From assembly GCF_030053155.1 (NCBI RefSeq), contig NZ_CP125640.1, positions 3,366,001 through 3,430,000 on the forward strand: 64,000 bases of DNA, written 5' to 3'. Shown here one piece after another: positions 49,259 to 58,338 of this stretch. Position 1 is the stretch's first letter. Each line of letters starts with the position of its first letter. Position numbers and translations under genes: made by a program. This DNA is from Rhizobium sp. BT03. Lineage in GTDB: Bacteria > Pseudomonadota > Alphaproteobacteria > Rhizobiales > Rhizobiaceae. The notes below the pieces were generated by a model. It was not told the DNA's origin and searched no databases. It was given only the letters and a program-made list of their open reading frames with translations.

Positions 49259-50803
49259 ATGACCGGTTACAATGAGCTCAAGGGAGCAGGGCAAATCCTC
49301 GTGGTCGAGGACGACCCGGTGCAGCGGCGCCTGCTCAAGAACGCAATCGAGCGTCACGGCCATGTCGTGCACCAGGCGGAAAACGGCCGTATCGGCCTGG
49401 AAATGGTCAAACGCGACAGCGGCCTTTTCAACGTCATCGTGCTCGACCTGATGATGCCGGAGATGACCGGCCTCGAATTCCTCGACGCACTTCACGAATT
49501 CGGCACGCAGATCCCCGTGATCGTGCAGACGGGCCAGGGCGGCATCGAAACGGTGGTGCAGGCAATGCGCGCCGGCGCCTTCGATTTCGTCGTCAAGCCG
49601 GTCTCGCCCGAACGTATCGCCACCTCGATCTCGAACGCGATGAAGCTCGACCAGCGCGAGGTGAAGGCGCGGGCCGGGCGCCGGTCGCGCTCGGGCGCGG
49701 TCGGCTTCGACGACATCGTATCGGCAAGCCCGGCGATGATCCGCGTCATCGATCTCGCCCAGCGGGCGGCTCAGTCCAACATCCCGGTTGTGCTCGAAGG
49801 TGAATCCGGCGTCGGCAAGGAACTGGTGGCGCGTGCCATCCAGTCCGGCGGCGACCGCGCAAACAAGCCCTTCGTCACGGTCAATTGCGGGGCGATCCCG
49901 CACAATCTCGTCGAGAGCATTCTGTTCGGCCATGAGAAGGGCGCGTTTACAGGCGCGACCGAGCGCCACATCGGCAAATTCATGGAAGCCGACGGCGGCA
50001 CCATCTTCCTCGATGAGATCGGCGACCTGCCGCTCGAGGTGCAGGTGAAGCTGTTGCGCGCCGTGCAGCAGGGCGAGATCGAGACCGTCGGCGCGCGCAC
50101 CGCGCATAAGGTCAATGTCCGGCTGATCTCGGCGACCAACAAGGATCTGATCGAGGAGGTCAAGAACGGTCATTTCCGCGAAGATCTCTACTATCGCCTG
50201 AACGTTTTCCCGATCACCATCCCGGCGCTGCGCAAGCGCAAGGAGGACATTCCGCATCTGGTGCGGGTCTTTGCCGACCGCTTCTCCAGCGAGCAGAAGA
50301 ACGGCCGCCGCATGACGGTGAATTCAGGCGCGCTGGCGCTGCTGACCGCCTATGACTGGCCGGGCAATATCCGCCAGCTCGAAAACGCGATCTTCCGCGC
50401 GGTCGTTCTGGCCGAAGGGCCGGAGCTGACGGAAGGGGACTTCCCGCAGATCGCCGCCCAGCTTCCGGAATATGAAGTGGTGGATCACCTGGCGCTGGTT
50501 GCCGACAATACCGGCCTCGATCCCGACGACAGCTATGGCGAGGAATTCAGGGCGTCGATCTCGGGAGAGGTGCACCACCGTCTGTCCGAAACCTCCGAAA
50601 ATGCGATCGCCAGCGTCAATCCAGCCGGCGACGTGCGCAAGCTTGCCGATGTCGAGGAGGAGCTCATCCGATTCGCACTCAAATTCTATCGTGGGCAGAT
50701 GAGTCAAGTGGCGCGCAAACTTGGCATCGGCCGGTCCACACTTTATCGCAAACTCAAAGATTACGGCATAGACCCCGATAATCCCCAGAAAGATGCGGCT
50801 TAA
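49259..50803 (+). CDS. Sigma-54-dependent response regulator, NtrC type
   Basis: A 514-residue regulator with receiver, AAA+ and DNA-binding domains. The receiver phosphoacceptor is D63 ('IVLDLMMPEMTG') with Lys113 in 'VKPVSP'. The AAA+ domain has Walker A 'GESGVGKE' (181-188), the sigma-54 contact loop 'GAFTGA' (228-233) and 'FLDEIGDLPLEVQ'. The C-terminal Fis-type HTH is 'SQVARKLGIGRSTLYRKLKDYGI'. No sensor kinase gene is adjacent, so the partner is unknown. A small inverted repeat overlaps the ribosome site. ATG 49259 follows GAGGCGACA. Confidence 0.9.
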   Translation: MTGYNELKGAGQILVVEDDPVQRRLLKNAIERHGHVVHQAENGRIGLEMVKRDSGLFNVIVLDLMMPEMTGLEFLDALHEFGTQIPVIVQTGQGGIETVVQAMRAGAFDFVVKPVSPERIATSISNAMKLDQREVKARAGRRSRSGAVGFDDIVSASPAMIRVIDLAQRAAQSNIPVVLEGESGVGKELVARAIQSGGDRANKPFVTVNCGAIPHNLVESILFGHEKGAFTGATERHIGKFMEADGGTIFLDEIGDLPLEVQVKLLRAVQQGEIETVGARTAHKVNVRLISATNKDLIEEVKNGHFREDLYYRLNVFPITIPALRKRKEDIPHLVRVFADRFSSEQKNGRRMTVNSGALALLTAYDWPGNIRQLENAIFRAVVLAEGPELTEGDFPQIAAQLPEYEVVDHLALVADNTGLDPDDSYGEEFRASISGEVHHRLSETSENAIASVNPAGDVRKLADVEEELIRFALKFYRGQMSQVARKLGIGRSTLYRKLKDYGIDPDNPQKDAA

Positions 50804-50981
50804 GCGCTTTTTATTAAGACTAAGGCAACCACGATTTGTTACTGATCATAAACCACTTGTTAGTGGCTCGTTCACTATGTAAAGAAAAGGTTGATCATGT
50901 GTGGCATTTTTGCCATCGTGTGACCGCATTTGACAGTCATCTGAGACAGTACGGGACATTGTCTGTCTGACGGGGATCGAG

Positions 50982-52814
50982 TTGCCGAATCTGAATGGGA
51001 ATTCCAAGCCTTCGCGCTTGAGCTGGCGCTTGTTGTGCGCCGACATCTGCGGAAAGGCAGCAAGGACGGCAGCGGCCGCCCTTCTTGCGCTCGCGGTCTC
51101 CTCACCGGTATTCGTCAGTACACCTTCTGAAGCAGCGGGCGACACCCGCAGCCTCAAGCTCTATTTCATCCATACCGGCGAAAAGGCCGTCATCACCTAC
51201 AAGCGCAACGGCAAGTTCGACCCCAAGGGTCTGGAGCAGCTCAACCGCTTCCTGCGCGACTGGCGTAAGAACCAGCCGACGAAGATGGATCCGCGGCTGT
51301 TCGACCTGATCTGGGAAGTCTATCGCCAGAGCGGTTCGCGGGATTATATCAACGTCGTCTGCGGTTTCCGTTCGCCGGGTACCAACGAGATGCTGCGCGG
51401 CCGTTCGCGCAACTCGGGCGTCGCCGAAAAGAGCCAGCATATGCTCGGCAAGGCGATGGACTTCTTCATTCCGGACGTCAAGCTCGCGACATTGCGCGGG
51501 ATCGGCATGAAGATGCAGGTCGGCGGCGTCGGCTTCTATCCGAAATCGGGTTCGCCCTTCGTGCATATGGACGTCGGCGGCGTTCGCGCCTGGCCGCGCA
51601 TGAGCCGCGACGAGCTGGTCCGGCTTTTCCCGAACGGTAACACCATTCATATTCCGGCTGACGGCAAGCCGCTGCCGGGCTATCAGCAGGCAATGGCAGA
51701 CTATAAGCGCCGCGTCAGCGGCACGCAGATCGAGATCGCCAGCGCTTCCGAATCGGCGCCGAAGCACAAGACGCTGTTTGCCGCGCTGTTCGGCGGCGGA
51801 GCGGACGAGCAGGAAGACGAGTCGGACGATTCGACGCCTGTGGCCGTCGCCAAGGCGACGCCGCCGAAGGCCGCGCCCGCGCCTGCCGAACCGCAGCAGA
51901 CCGAAGTCGCCGATCTGAACGCGCCGGTGCCGCAGGTTCGCCCGGCATTCAGCAACCAGCCGGCCGGCAGCGACATGGCGAGCGCGCTCATCGCACCGCC
52001 TTCGGGTAATGCCGCGCAACAGGCTCTTGCAGCGGCCCTTCCGGCCGATCAGGCCCGGCCACAGCAGTTTGCCGATCTCAGCGCCTACAGCATTCCGGTT
52101 CCCTCGCTTCTCGGCCCGCGCCGCGCGCCTGGCGACGCAGAGGTTGCGTCGCTGACGGGCGACAACGGCCTGCCGGTTCCGACGCCGATCGAGCGCCCTG
52201 CCGTTGCCGAGAACCTTCTTGCCGCGGCCGATGCCGATCCGGAAGCCGAGGCCGACGAAGCCGATCAGGATGCACTGTCTCCCGCTGTCGCCGATGCGCT
52301 CGAGCAGCAGCGGAACGAGGGGGACAGTCAGATCGCGTCGAAGGCGCCTGAGATGACGGTGGAGCAGGCGATCAATGCCGCGATGACGCAAAAGCCGCCT
52401 GCCGCAAAACCGCCGCTCGAGCTCGCAGCCTTGGCGCCGATGACCAAATCGGCAAGCTTTGGCGACGGCTTCGACGAACCGGCCACCGAAAATGCCGTGG
52501 CGCAGGGCCTGCCCACCAAGGGCGGCCGCCCGACGCACAAGGAAGCCGCCGCGGCGGACGCCAGCCGCGCGACGGTTCGTACCGAGCCGAAGCTGACGCA
52601 GAAGATGATTTCGCAGTGGGCGCTGACCAATGCCCGCCTGGAAATGGCCTCCAAGCAGGTCAAGGCGCCGCGTTTCGTCAGCCAGACGATGCGCGCCCAG
52701 CCGACCGCCGTCTATGCTGAAGGCTTCAACGTCAAGACCGCTTCGGTCGATCCGGCCCGCTTCAGCGGCACGGCTGTGAACTTCATGGAAGTGCGCAAGT
52801 TCAACACGAACTGA
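50982..52814 (+). CDS. DUF882 / YcbK-like M15 peptidase-family protein with long tail
   Basis: A 610-residue exported protein. The signal peptide (about residues 28-52) is followed by a YcbK/DUF882 (Peptidase_M15-like) domain (55-250) with 'SQHMLGKAMDFF' and 'FVHMDVG', which hold the expected His/Asp metal ligands. The rest (260-610) is Ala/Pro/Glu-rich and probably disordered. YcbK relatives act on peptidoglycan stem peptides. The start is an unusual TTG at 50982 after GGGGATCGAG. A terminator follows the gene. Confidence 0.82.
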   Translation: MPNLNGNSKPSRLSWRLLCADICGKAARTAAAALLALAVSSPVFVSTPSEAAGDTRSLKLYFIHTGEKAVITYKRNGKFDPKGLEQLNRFLRDWRKNQPTKMDPRLFDLIWEVYRQSGSRDYINVVCGFRSPGTNEMLRGRSRNSGVAEKSQHMLGKAMDFFIPDVKLATLRGIGMKMQVGGVGFYPKSGSPFVHMDVGGVRAWPRMSRDELVRLFPNGNTIHIPADGKPLPGYQQAMADYKRRVSGTQIEIASASESAPKHKTLFAALFGGGADEQEDESDDSTPVAVAKATPPKAAPAPAEPQQTEVADLNAPVPQVRPAFSNQPAGSDMASALIAPPSGNAAQQALAAALPADQARPQQFADLSAYSIPVPSLLGPRRAPGDAEVASLTGDNGLPVPTPIERPAVAENLLAAADADPEAEADEADQDALSPAVADALEQQRNEGDSQIASKAPEMTVEQAINAAMTQKPPAAKPPLELAALAPMTKSASFGDGFDEPATENAVAQGLPTKGGRPTHKEAAAADASRATVRTEPKLTQKMISQWALTNARLEMASKQVKAPRFVSQTMRAQPTAVYAEGFNVKTASVDPARFSGTAVNFMEVRKFNTN

Positions 52815-52835
52815 GCCGGCCGATCAGGAAATATC

Positions 52836-52866
52836 AAAAAACCGCCGGAGCGATCCGGCGGTTTTT
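52836..52866 (+). terminator. Rho-independent terminator after the YcbK-like gene
   Basis: Stem AAAACCGCCGGA / TCCGGCGGTTTT with a GCGA loop, 22 bp after the stop codon, with a run of T. Confidence 0.88.
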
Positions 52867-52920
52867 CATTTGGCTGCTTCGACTGGATCAGGCCATCGTT
52901 TAACCTGGCGCGTTCTCCGC

Positions 52921-52950
52921 AAAAGAAAAGCCGCCGGGCGTCCGGCGGCT
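52921..52950 (-). terminator. Terminator after gapR
   Basis: On the minus strand, stem AGCCGCCGG / CCGGCGGCT with a 4-base loop is followed by TTTCTTTT, about 27 bp beyond the gapR stop codon. Confidence 0.8.
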
Positions 52951-52976
52951 TGTCGGCATCCGCGGTGCGAAGCGGA

Positions 52977-53240
52977 TCAGCCTTCCGGCGGTGATTCGAT
53001 CATGCCGAGCGCGTGCAGGTAGGTGTCGAGGATGGCTTCCTCTTCCATGCGTTCCTGCTCGTCCTTCTTGCGCAGCGCCACGACCTTCTTCAGGATCTTG
53101 GTATCGAAGCCCATTCCCTTGGCTTCGCCATAGACGTCCTTGATGTCGTCGGCGATGGTCTTCTTTTCTTCTTCCAGCCGTTCAATGCGCTCGATGAAAG
53201 CGCGAAGCTGATCGCGGGCGACGCCATGAGCATCAGACAT
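52977..53240 (-). CDS. gapR: GapR nucleoid-associated protein (DUF2312)
   Basis: An 87-residue protein of the GapR/DUF2312 family. '[50 protein letters not shown]' is the helical core used for dimer or tetramer formation and DNA binding. In Caulobacter GapR binds overtwisted, AT-rich DNA and helps topoisomerases at replication forks; it is essential there. Strong sequence match from memory. ATG 53240 follows AGGAGAACACG. Confidence 0.92.
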   Translation of the reverse strand: MSDAHGVARDQLRAFIERIERLEEEKKTIADDIKDVYGEAKGMGFDTKILKKVVALRKKDEQERMEEEAILDTYLHALGMIESPPEG

Positions 53241-53331
53241 CGTGTTCTCCTGGTTTTTCGGTGATCAATTTTGGATGCCAGTGACTGCCGCGAAGCGGCG
53301 TCAGGGTCAAGCCTGTTCGCGGCCAGCCAAG

Positions 53332-53637
53332 CTATTTGTGTGGGTTGTTCAGTTCAAATGCAGCCTTTTGCACAGGCGAGGCCTCGTTCTGGTGAAGATT
53401 CTTCCAGTTCTCATAGGACATGCCATAGACCATCTCGCGCGATTCGTCCCTGCTAACCGGGACACCTTCAGCCTCGGCGGCTTCGCGATACCAGTTCGAC
53501 AGGCAGTTGCGGCAGAAGCCGGCCAGATTCATCAGATCGATGTTCTGAACGTCGCTGCGTTCGCGAAGATGTGCGACGAGGCGGCGGAAGGCGGCAGCTT
53601 CGAATTCAATCTGTTGTTCCTTGCTGAGCGCGGTCAT
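53332..53637 (-). CDS. DUF1244 family protein
   Basis: A 101-residue protein of the DUF1244 type common in alphaproteobacteria. 'LAGFCRNCLSNWYREAAEAEGVPVSRDESREMVYGMSYENWK' (residues 38-80) is the core, with the conserved Cys pair C42/C45 and the 'GM.Y..WK' end. The two Cys could bind a metal, but function is unknown. ATG 53637 follows AAAGGAAGCGAG. Downstream of the second N-formylglutamate amidohydrolase gene (minus strand). Confidence 0.85.
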   Translation of the reverse strand: MTALSKEQQIEFEAAAFRRLVAHLRERSDVQNIDLMNLAGFCRNCLSNWYREAAEAEGVPVSRDESREMVYGMSYENWKNLHQNEASPVQKAAFELNNPHK

Positions 53638-53686
53638 CTCGCTTCCTTTCGTTAAAGTGAGGCCTTTCGTTAAATGGGGCTGTCGT

Positions 53687-54475
53687 TCAATAGGGGCCGG
53701 TGCGCGACAGATGAACGTCGTATCCGTGCAAGGCGGGATCGGCGTTCATCGCCGCAAAGATCGGCGCCAGGCGTTCGGCCCATGCCGATATGCCGGTCTC
53801 GTCTGCGATCAGGTCCTGCCGCACCTCGAGCAGCGCGTGCGGAATGCCAGTGATCATGCAATGGCGGTACATGGTATCGCCCTTCAGCGCGCCGTCATAG
53901 GGTTCGTTGTCGCCAACGGCGAGATCGGGATCGGCACGTAGCATGTCAAGCAACGGGCCGACGGCGCGATGGTCGCTATCCCAGAGCACGGCAGCGTGCC
54001 AGGGACGGGGAATGCCTTTCCAGGCCGGCGTGAAGGAGTGCAGCGACAGCACCAGCGGTGCTCTGCCGGTGGCATTCGCCACGCCGTCGATCGTTGCGGC
54101 CACGGCATCGTGATACGGGCGATGGAAGGTTGCGATCCGGTCGTCCCATTCCTGCGGCGTGATCGGGTGATTGCCTGATATGACGGCGCCGTCTGATATC
54201 TTCATGATCAGCGTCGGATCGTCCTCGCCGCGGTTCGGGTCGATCAGCAGGCGCGAGAAGCCGCCTAGCACCGCGGGTACGCCGAGGCTCGCCGAAAGCT
54301 GCCGCGTCAGCCCCTCGATGCCGATGTCATAGGCGATGTGACGGGCGAAGGCCGCCTCCGGCAGGCCGAGCCGGCCATAGCGCGCGGGAAGGCGGTTCAT
54401 CGCGTGATCTGCGAGGATCACCATGCCTTTGTCATGTTTGCCGGATAGGATTTCGAAGGATTGGAAGTCGTCCAT
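53687..54475 (-). CDS. N-formylglutamate amidohydrolase family protein 2
   Basis: A 262-residue member of the same broad family as the gene at 8133 but much diverged. 'VILADHAMNRLP' near residue 20, 'YDIGIEGLTRQL', 'LSLHSFTPAW' near 143 and 'LLEVRQDLI' near 216 hold the expected metal-binding His, His and Glu. Most members of this branch are of unknown substrate. The start at 54475 has a weak ribosome site. It precedes the DUF1244 gene on the same strand. Confidence 0.82.
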   Translation of the reverse strand: MDDFQSFEILSGKHDKGMVILADHAMNRLPARYGRLGLPEAAFARHIAYDIGIEGLTRQLSASLGVPAVLGGFSRLLIDPNRGEDDPTLIMKISDGAVISGNHPITPQEWDDRIATFHRPYHDAVAATIDGVANATGRAPLVLSLHSFTPAWKGIPRPWHAAVLWDSDHRAVGPLLDMLRADPDLAVGDNEPYDGALKGDTMYRHCMITGIPHALLEVRQDLIADETGISAWAERLAPIFAAMNADPALHGYDVHLSRTGPY

Positions 54476-54687
54476 CAGGAATTACCGATCGTCATTGGGT
54501 AGTCGGGTGCGGTCGGGCGCAGTGATCGCATGCGACTGCGCCACGTTCAAGCGCCCGCAGTCGGACAGAGGCTGAGCCGGACCCTCGGCGGGCGGTTTGT
54601 GAAAGGAAATATAATCGATTAGCATTGCGTTGACTTTCGCTTGACGGCGGCGCAAGAAGACAAGCATACGAATAACCGTGGAGCTAT

Positions 54688-55173
54688 TTGGGAGCCGTGT
54701 TGATCCAAGCCGCGCCAAGTTTCCTCACGCGGTCCGGACCGCTGGTCCGTCTCGCTCTGTTTGCTCTTGCAGCCTTTATGCCGTTCTTCATCGCAGATGC
54801 TGCGCGCGCCGATTTTCGCGTCTGCAACGGAACACAAAATCTCGTCGGTGTGGCGATCGGCTATCGGGCCAAGGATGGCTGGATGACCGAAGGTTGGTGG
54901 CAGGTGCCGGCAACGACCTGCGCCACCTTGATCGAGGGCGAATTGCAATCGCGTTATTATTACCTCTACGCAGAGGACGCTGCCCGGGGAGGACGTTGGA
55001 CGGGTGACGTGCAGATGTGCGTGGCGGAAAACGAGTTCAAGATCACGGGTGTGCAGGATTGTTATGCCCGGGGTTACCAGAAGATGGGATTCAAGGAATA
55101 CGACACGGGCCGCCAGGGCAGCTGGATGGTCCAACTCTCCGACACCCCAGGGACGCAAGAAAGCCAGAATTGA
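54688..55173 (+). CDS. DUF1036 family exported protein
   Basis: A 161-residue protein with a signal peptide (residues about 16-42, 'LFALAAFMPFFIADAARA') and the DUF1036 domain ('FRVCNGTQNLVGVAIGYRAKDGWMTEGWW', 'YYYLYAEDAA', 'MCVAENEFKI'). The four Cys of the mature part may form disulfides. Its stop codon overlaps the pyk start by one base (TGATG), suggesting coupling. The start is uncertain: TTG at 54688, GTG at 54697 or TTG at 54700, all without ATG. Confidence 0.8.
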   Translation: MGAVLIQAAPSFLTRSGPLVRLALFALAAFMPFFIADAARADFRVCNGTQNLVGVAIGYRAKDGWMTEGWWQVPATTCATLIEGELQSRYYYLYAEDAARGGRWTGDVQMCVAENEFKITGVQDCYARGYQKMGFKEYDTGRQGSWMVQLSDTPGTQESQN

Positions 55174-56612
55174 TGAAGCGTAATCGCAAAATTAAAATCC
55201 TCGCCACCCTCGGGCCAGCCTCCGCCGAGGAATCGATGATCGAGAAGCTGCACCAGGCCGGTGCCGATGTCTTCCGCATCAATATGAGCCATGCGAGCCA
55301 CGACGTGATGCGCACGCTGATCCAGCGTATCCGCTCGGTCGAAGCCCGCTCCGGCCGGCCGATCGGCATTCTCGCCGATCTGCAGGGACCGAAACTGCGT
55401 GTCGGCAAATTCGTCGACAGCAAGGTCGACCTGAAGCCCGGCCAGACCTTCACGCTCGATAACAACGAAGCGCTCGGCGATCAGACCCGCGTCTATCTGC
55501 CGCATCCCGAGATCCTGGAATCGGTGCAGCCCGGCCACCGCCTGCTGATCGACGACGGCAAGCTGGCGCTGCGCGCAGAAAAATGCGACGGCAAGAGCAT
55601 CGTTTGCACCGTTATTTCGGGCACCCGCATCTCCGACCGCAAGGGCGTCAGCCTTCCCGACACGCTGCTCGGCGTCGGTGCACTGACCGACAAGGACCGC
55701 GCCGATCTCGACGCCGTGCTCGCCACCGACGATGTCGACTGGGTGGCGCTGTCCTTCGTCCAGCGCCCCGACGACCTTGCCGAAGTGCGCAAGATCGCCC
55801 GTGGCCGTGTCGGCCTGATGTCGAAGATCGAAAAGCCGCAGGCGCTCGAGCGTATCGAGGAAATCATCGAGCTTTCCGATGCATTGATGGTCGCCCGCGG
55901 CGATCTCGGCGTCGAAATGCCGCTTGAATCGGTTCCCGGCATCCAGAAGCAGCTGATCCGCGCCTGCCGCCGTTCGGGCAAGCCGGTGGTCGTCGCCACG
56001 CAGATGCTGGAATCGATGATCTCGGCGCCGGTGCCGACGCGCGCCGAAGTGTCCGACGTCGCGACCGCCGTCTTCGAAGGCGCCGATGCCGTCATGCTCT
56101 CGGCCGAATCGGCCTCGGGCGACTATCCCGTCGAAGCCGTCTCGACCATGGCGTCGATTGCCACCGCCATCGAGCGCGAGCCGCATTATCCGGGCATCAT
56201 CTATGCCCAGCGCGCCCAGCCGGAAGCAACCGGCGCCGATGCGATCTCGCTGGCCGCCCGCCAGATTGCCGAGACGCTGAAGCTCTCGGCGATCGTCTGT
56301 TATACCTCGTCGGGTACGACAGGCCTTCGCGCCTCGCGTGAGCGTCCGCAGGTGCCGATCCTGGCGCTGTCGCCGATCATCAAGACGGCACGCCGCCTTG
56401 CCGTCGTCTGGGGCCTGCATTGCGTCGTCACCCATGACGCGACCGATCTCGACGACATGGTCAACCGCGCCTGCCGCATCGTCGCGGACGAGGGCTTCGG
56501 CAAGCCGGGCGACCGCATCATCATCTCGGCCGGTGTACCGCTCGGCACGCCCGGCGCCACCAACATGATCCGCATCGCCTATATCGGTTCCGACGGCCAG
56601 AGCGGCATCTGA
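55173..56612 (+). CDS. pyk: Pyruvate kinase
   Basis: A 479-residue glycolytic enzyme (phosphoenolpyruvate + ADP to pyruvate + ATP). Motifs: 'KILATLGPAS' near residue 9, 'INMSHASHD' near 36, 'GILADLQGPKLRVG', 'VALSFVQRPDD' near 190 and the active-site 'GLMSKIEKPQALERI' near residue 212 with 'MVARGDLGVEMP' near residue 240. Length is normal. The start ATG overlaps the DUF1036 stop codon. A terminator at 56631-56673 ends the unit. Confidence 0.97.
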   Translation: MKRNRKIKILATLGPASAEESMIEKLHQAGADVFRINMSHASHDVMRTLIQRIRSVEARSGRPIGILADLQGPKLRVGKFVDSKVDLKPGQTFTLDNNEALGDQTRVYLPHPEILESVQPGHRLLIDDGKLALRAEKCDGKSIVCTVISGTRISDRKGVSLPDTLLGVGALTDKDRADLDAVLATDDVDWVALSFVQRPDDLAEVRKIARGRVGLMSKIEKPQALERIEEIIELSDALMVARGDLGVEMPLESVPGIQKQLIRACRRSGKPVVVATQMLESMISAPVPTRAEVSDVATAVFEGADAVMLSAESASGDYPVEAVSTMASIATAIEREPHYPGIIYAQRAQPEATGADAISLAARQIAETLKLSAIVCYTSSGTTGLRASRERPQVPILALSPIIKTARRLAVVWGLHCVVTHDATDLDDMVNRACRIVADEGFGKPGDRIIISAGVPLGTPGATNMIRIAYIGSDGQSGI

Positions 56613-56630
56613 TCCGATCGCATCTCTTTT

Positions 56631-56673
56631 AAGCCCGCCGTCTCCCGTTCACGGAGGTGGCGGGCTTTTTCTT
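56631..56673 (+). terminator. Rho-independent terminator after pyk
   Basis: Stem AAGCCCGCC / GGCGGGCTT (56631-56639 and 56659-56667), with an additional CTCC/GGAG pairing inside, is followed by TTTTTCTTT, about 19 bp after the pyk stop codon. Confidence 0.82.
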
Positions 56674-56741
56674 TGACGGGGCGGCATTGCCAAGGGCTGC
56701 GGTGCATGCAAGTTTCGGTCCCTGGATTGGGAGGGATCACC

Positions 56742-57377
56742 ATGGATATCGTCACGCTTCTGGCTTTCGCAGCCGTTTCCTTCGTCGGCATCGCCACACC
56801 GGGGCCGACGGTGCTGCTGGCGCTGACCAATGGTTCGCGGCATGGCTTGCGCCGGGCAATTGCCGGCATGATCGGCGCGGTGCTTTCCGATTTCGTGCTG
56901 ATCGGCGCCGTCGCGATCGGGCTCGGCGCCTTGCTGGCGGCATCGGAATTCTGGTTCTCGATGCTGAAATGGGCAGGTGCCGCCTATCTCGCTTTTCTCG
57001 GCATCATGCTGCTGCGCTCAAAGGGCACGATCGATGCGGCGCTGAAGCCCGGGGCGCCTGCGGGGGCGGCGTCGCCCGTCTCGATCGGACTGAAGAGCTT
57101 CATGGTCGCGGCGACCAATCCGAAGGGCTATCTGTTCTTCTCGGCCTTTCTGCCGCAGTTCATCGACCCGGCCCTGCCGCAGGCAACGCAATATGCGCTG
57201 CTGGCGCTCACCTTTGCCGCGCTCGATTTCCTCATCATGTTCGGCTACGCCTTCTTCGGCTCGCAGGCGGTGCGTTTCCTGAAAACCTCGGGCGCCCTAT
57301 GGCTGGAGCGCGCCTGCGGCGGTGCGCTGCTGGCGCTGGCCGGCTCGCTCGCCCTCTACCGCCGGGCCACCGTTTAA
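56742..57377 (+). CDS. LysE/RhtB-family amino-acid exporter
   Basis: A 211-residue membrane protein with six hydrophobic segments. 'GIATPGPTVLLALTNGSRHGLRRAIAGMIGA' (residues 15-48) is the LysE/RhtB signature and 'NPKGYLFFSAFLPQF' near 124 the second motif. Members export amino acids such as homoserine, threonine or lysine, and the substrate here is unknown. ATG 56742 follows GGGAGGGATCACC. Convergent with the DUF4865 operon; no regulator is beside it. Confidence 0.88.
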   Translation: MDIVTLLAFAAVSFVGIATPGPTVLLALTNGSRHGLRRAIAGMIGAVLSDFVLIGAVAIGLGALLAASEFWFSMLKWAGAAYLAFLGIMLLRSKGTIDAALKPGAPAGAASPVSIGLKSFMVAATNPKGYLFFSAFLPQFIDPALPQATQYALLALTFAALDFLIMFGYAFFGSQAVRFLKTSGALWLERACGGALLALAGSLALYRRATV

Positions 57378-57379
57378 GG

Positions 57380-57937
57380 TCAGGTTCGAGCCAGGGATAG
57401 GTGACCGACGCGATAGGCCTGCATGGGCTCGCCGCTCTCGGGGATCTCTCTCCATAGCCTGAAGCGCACCCGCGTCCATGTCGTCGGTTCGAAACCGCGG
57501 ACGGAGGCAAGGGCGCCGCCTGTCGCAACATCGGCTTCAGCCTCAGCGCTTTCGGCGCTGCGGATATCGGCAAGCGGTGCGTAAGGCTCTATTTGCAGGA
57601 CTTCGCGGGTCGCAAACCTGGCTGCGGCGATATCGGGCGAGACTTCTGCCTGCCATACGATCCAGGTCTTCACCTGCGGCCAGCCGAAGGCGCCGGTGAG
57701 CGCCTGGAATGCCGGGCCGCAGAGGAAGTCGCTTGCCCCTTCCGGCTTCTGCCAGAGATAGAAGGGTGCGTAGAGGTTTTCACGGCTGGCGAATTCGCGC
57801 CGGCGGGCGCTGAGATAGGCCTTGAAACCGAGATTGGGGAAGCCGTCGAGCAGCGGACCTTTGTCGCGCATTCGGCGGTCGATGATCGACATGTCGTAAT
57901 CGGCGGGCAGGGTGAAGCTGTATTGCATGGCGATCAT
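57380..57937 (-). CDS. DUF4865 family protein
   Basis: A 185-residue protein of the DUF4865 type. It begins 'MIAMQYSFTLPADYDMSIIDRRM' and contains 'LDGFPNLGFKAYLS' and 'YAPFYLWQKPEGASDFLCG', typical of a family often found beside tautomerases and cupins. No enzymatic motif is known to me. ATG 57937 follows GGAGGCACGATC, and it overlaps the cupin stop codon by ATGA. Third gene of a three-gene operon whose product function is unknown. Confidence 0.8.
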   Translation of the reverse strand: MIAMQYSFTLPADYDMSIIDRRMRDKGPLLDGFPNLGFKAYLSARRREFASRENLYAPFYLWQKPEGASDFLCGPAFQALTGAFGWPQVKTWIVWQAEVSPDIAAARFATREVLQIEPYAPLADIRSAESAEAEADVATGGALASVRGFEPTTWTRVRFRLWREIPESGEPMQAYRVGHLSLART

Positions 57938-58338
57938 GATCGTGCCTCCACCGGCTGCAGCCATTCGACGATGCTGCCGTTATCCGTCGCCTGGATGCTG
58001 AGATAGCCGAAGGGGCTGTCGTCCGCGGCACCGTGCCAATGGCGCTCGCCGGCCGCAAACCAGACAGCATCGCCGGCGCGCAGTTCCTCGACGGGACCAC
58101 CCTCGCTTTGCGCCAACCCATGCCCCGAAAGCACGTAAAGCAACTGGCCTCGAGGGTGCGTATGCCAGCGGGTGATGGTGCCGGGATCGAGTGTGGCGCG
58201 CATGGCAGTGTTTTCGCCGTCGGCGCTTCCTTCGAGCAGCATCTCGACCCAGAAAGGCGCTGTTGCGACACCCTCGGGCGAGCGGACCGCCTTTCCGGGG
58301 CGCCGGACGGTCATCGTCCTCGGGTTCGAAGCGCTCAT
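57934..58338 (-). CDS. Cupin-domain protein
   Basis: A 134-residue single-domain cupin (RmlC-like). The metal-binding motif 1 is 'TRWHTHPRGQLLYVLSGHGL' and motif 2 is 'PGDAVWFAAGERHWHGA'-like ('AGDAVWFAAGERHWHG'), with His residues in both. Small cupins act as dioxygenases, isomerases or binding proteins. Start 58338 follows GGAGGCCAAAG. It is coupled by ATGA to both neighbours and probably acts with them. Confidence 0.88.
   Translation of the reverse strand: MSASNPRTMTVRRPGKAVRSPEGVATAPFWVEMLLEGSADGENTAMRATLDPGTITRWHTHPRGQLLYVLSGHGLAQSEGGPVEELRAGDAVWFAAGERHWHGAADDSPFGYLSIQATDNGSIVEWLQPVEARS

Noticed and set aside
54482-54718. Minus-strand 78-codon frame upstream of DUF1036
   Set aside because: It overlaps the DUF1036 gene start, has no ribosome site and no recognised family.
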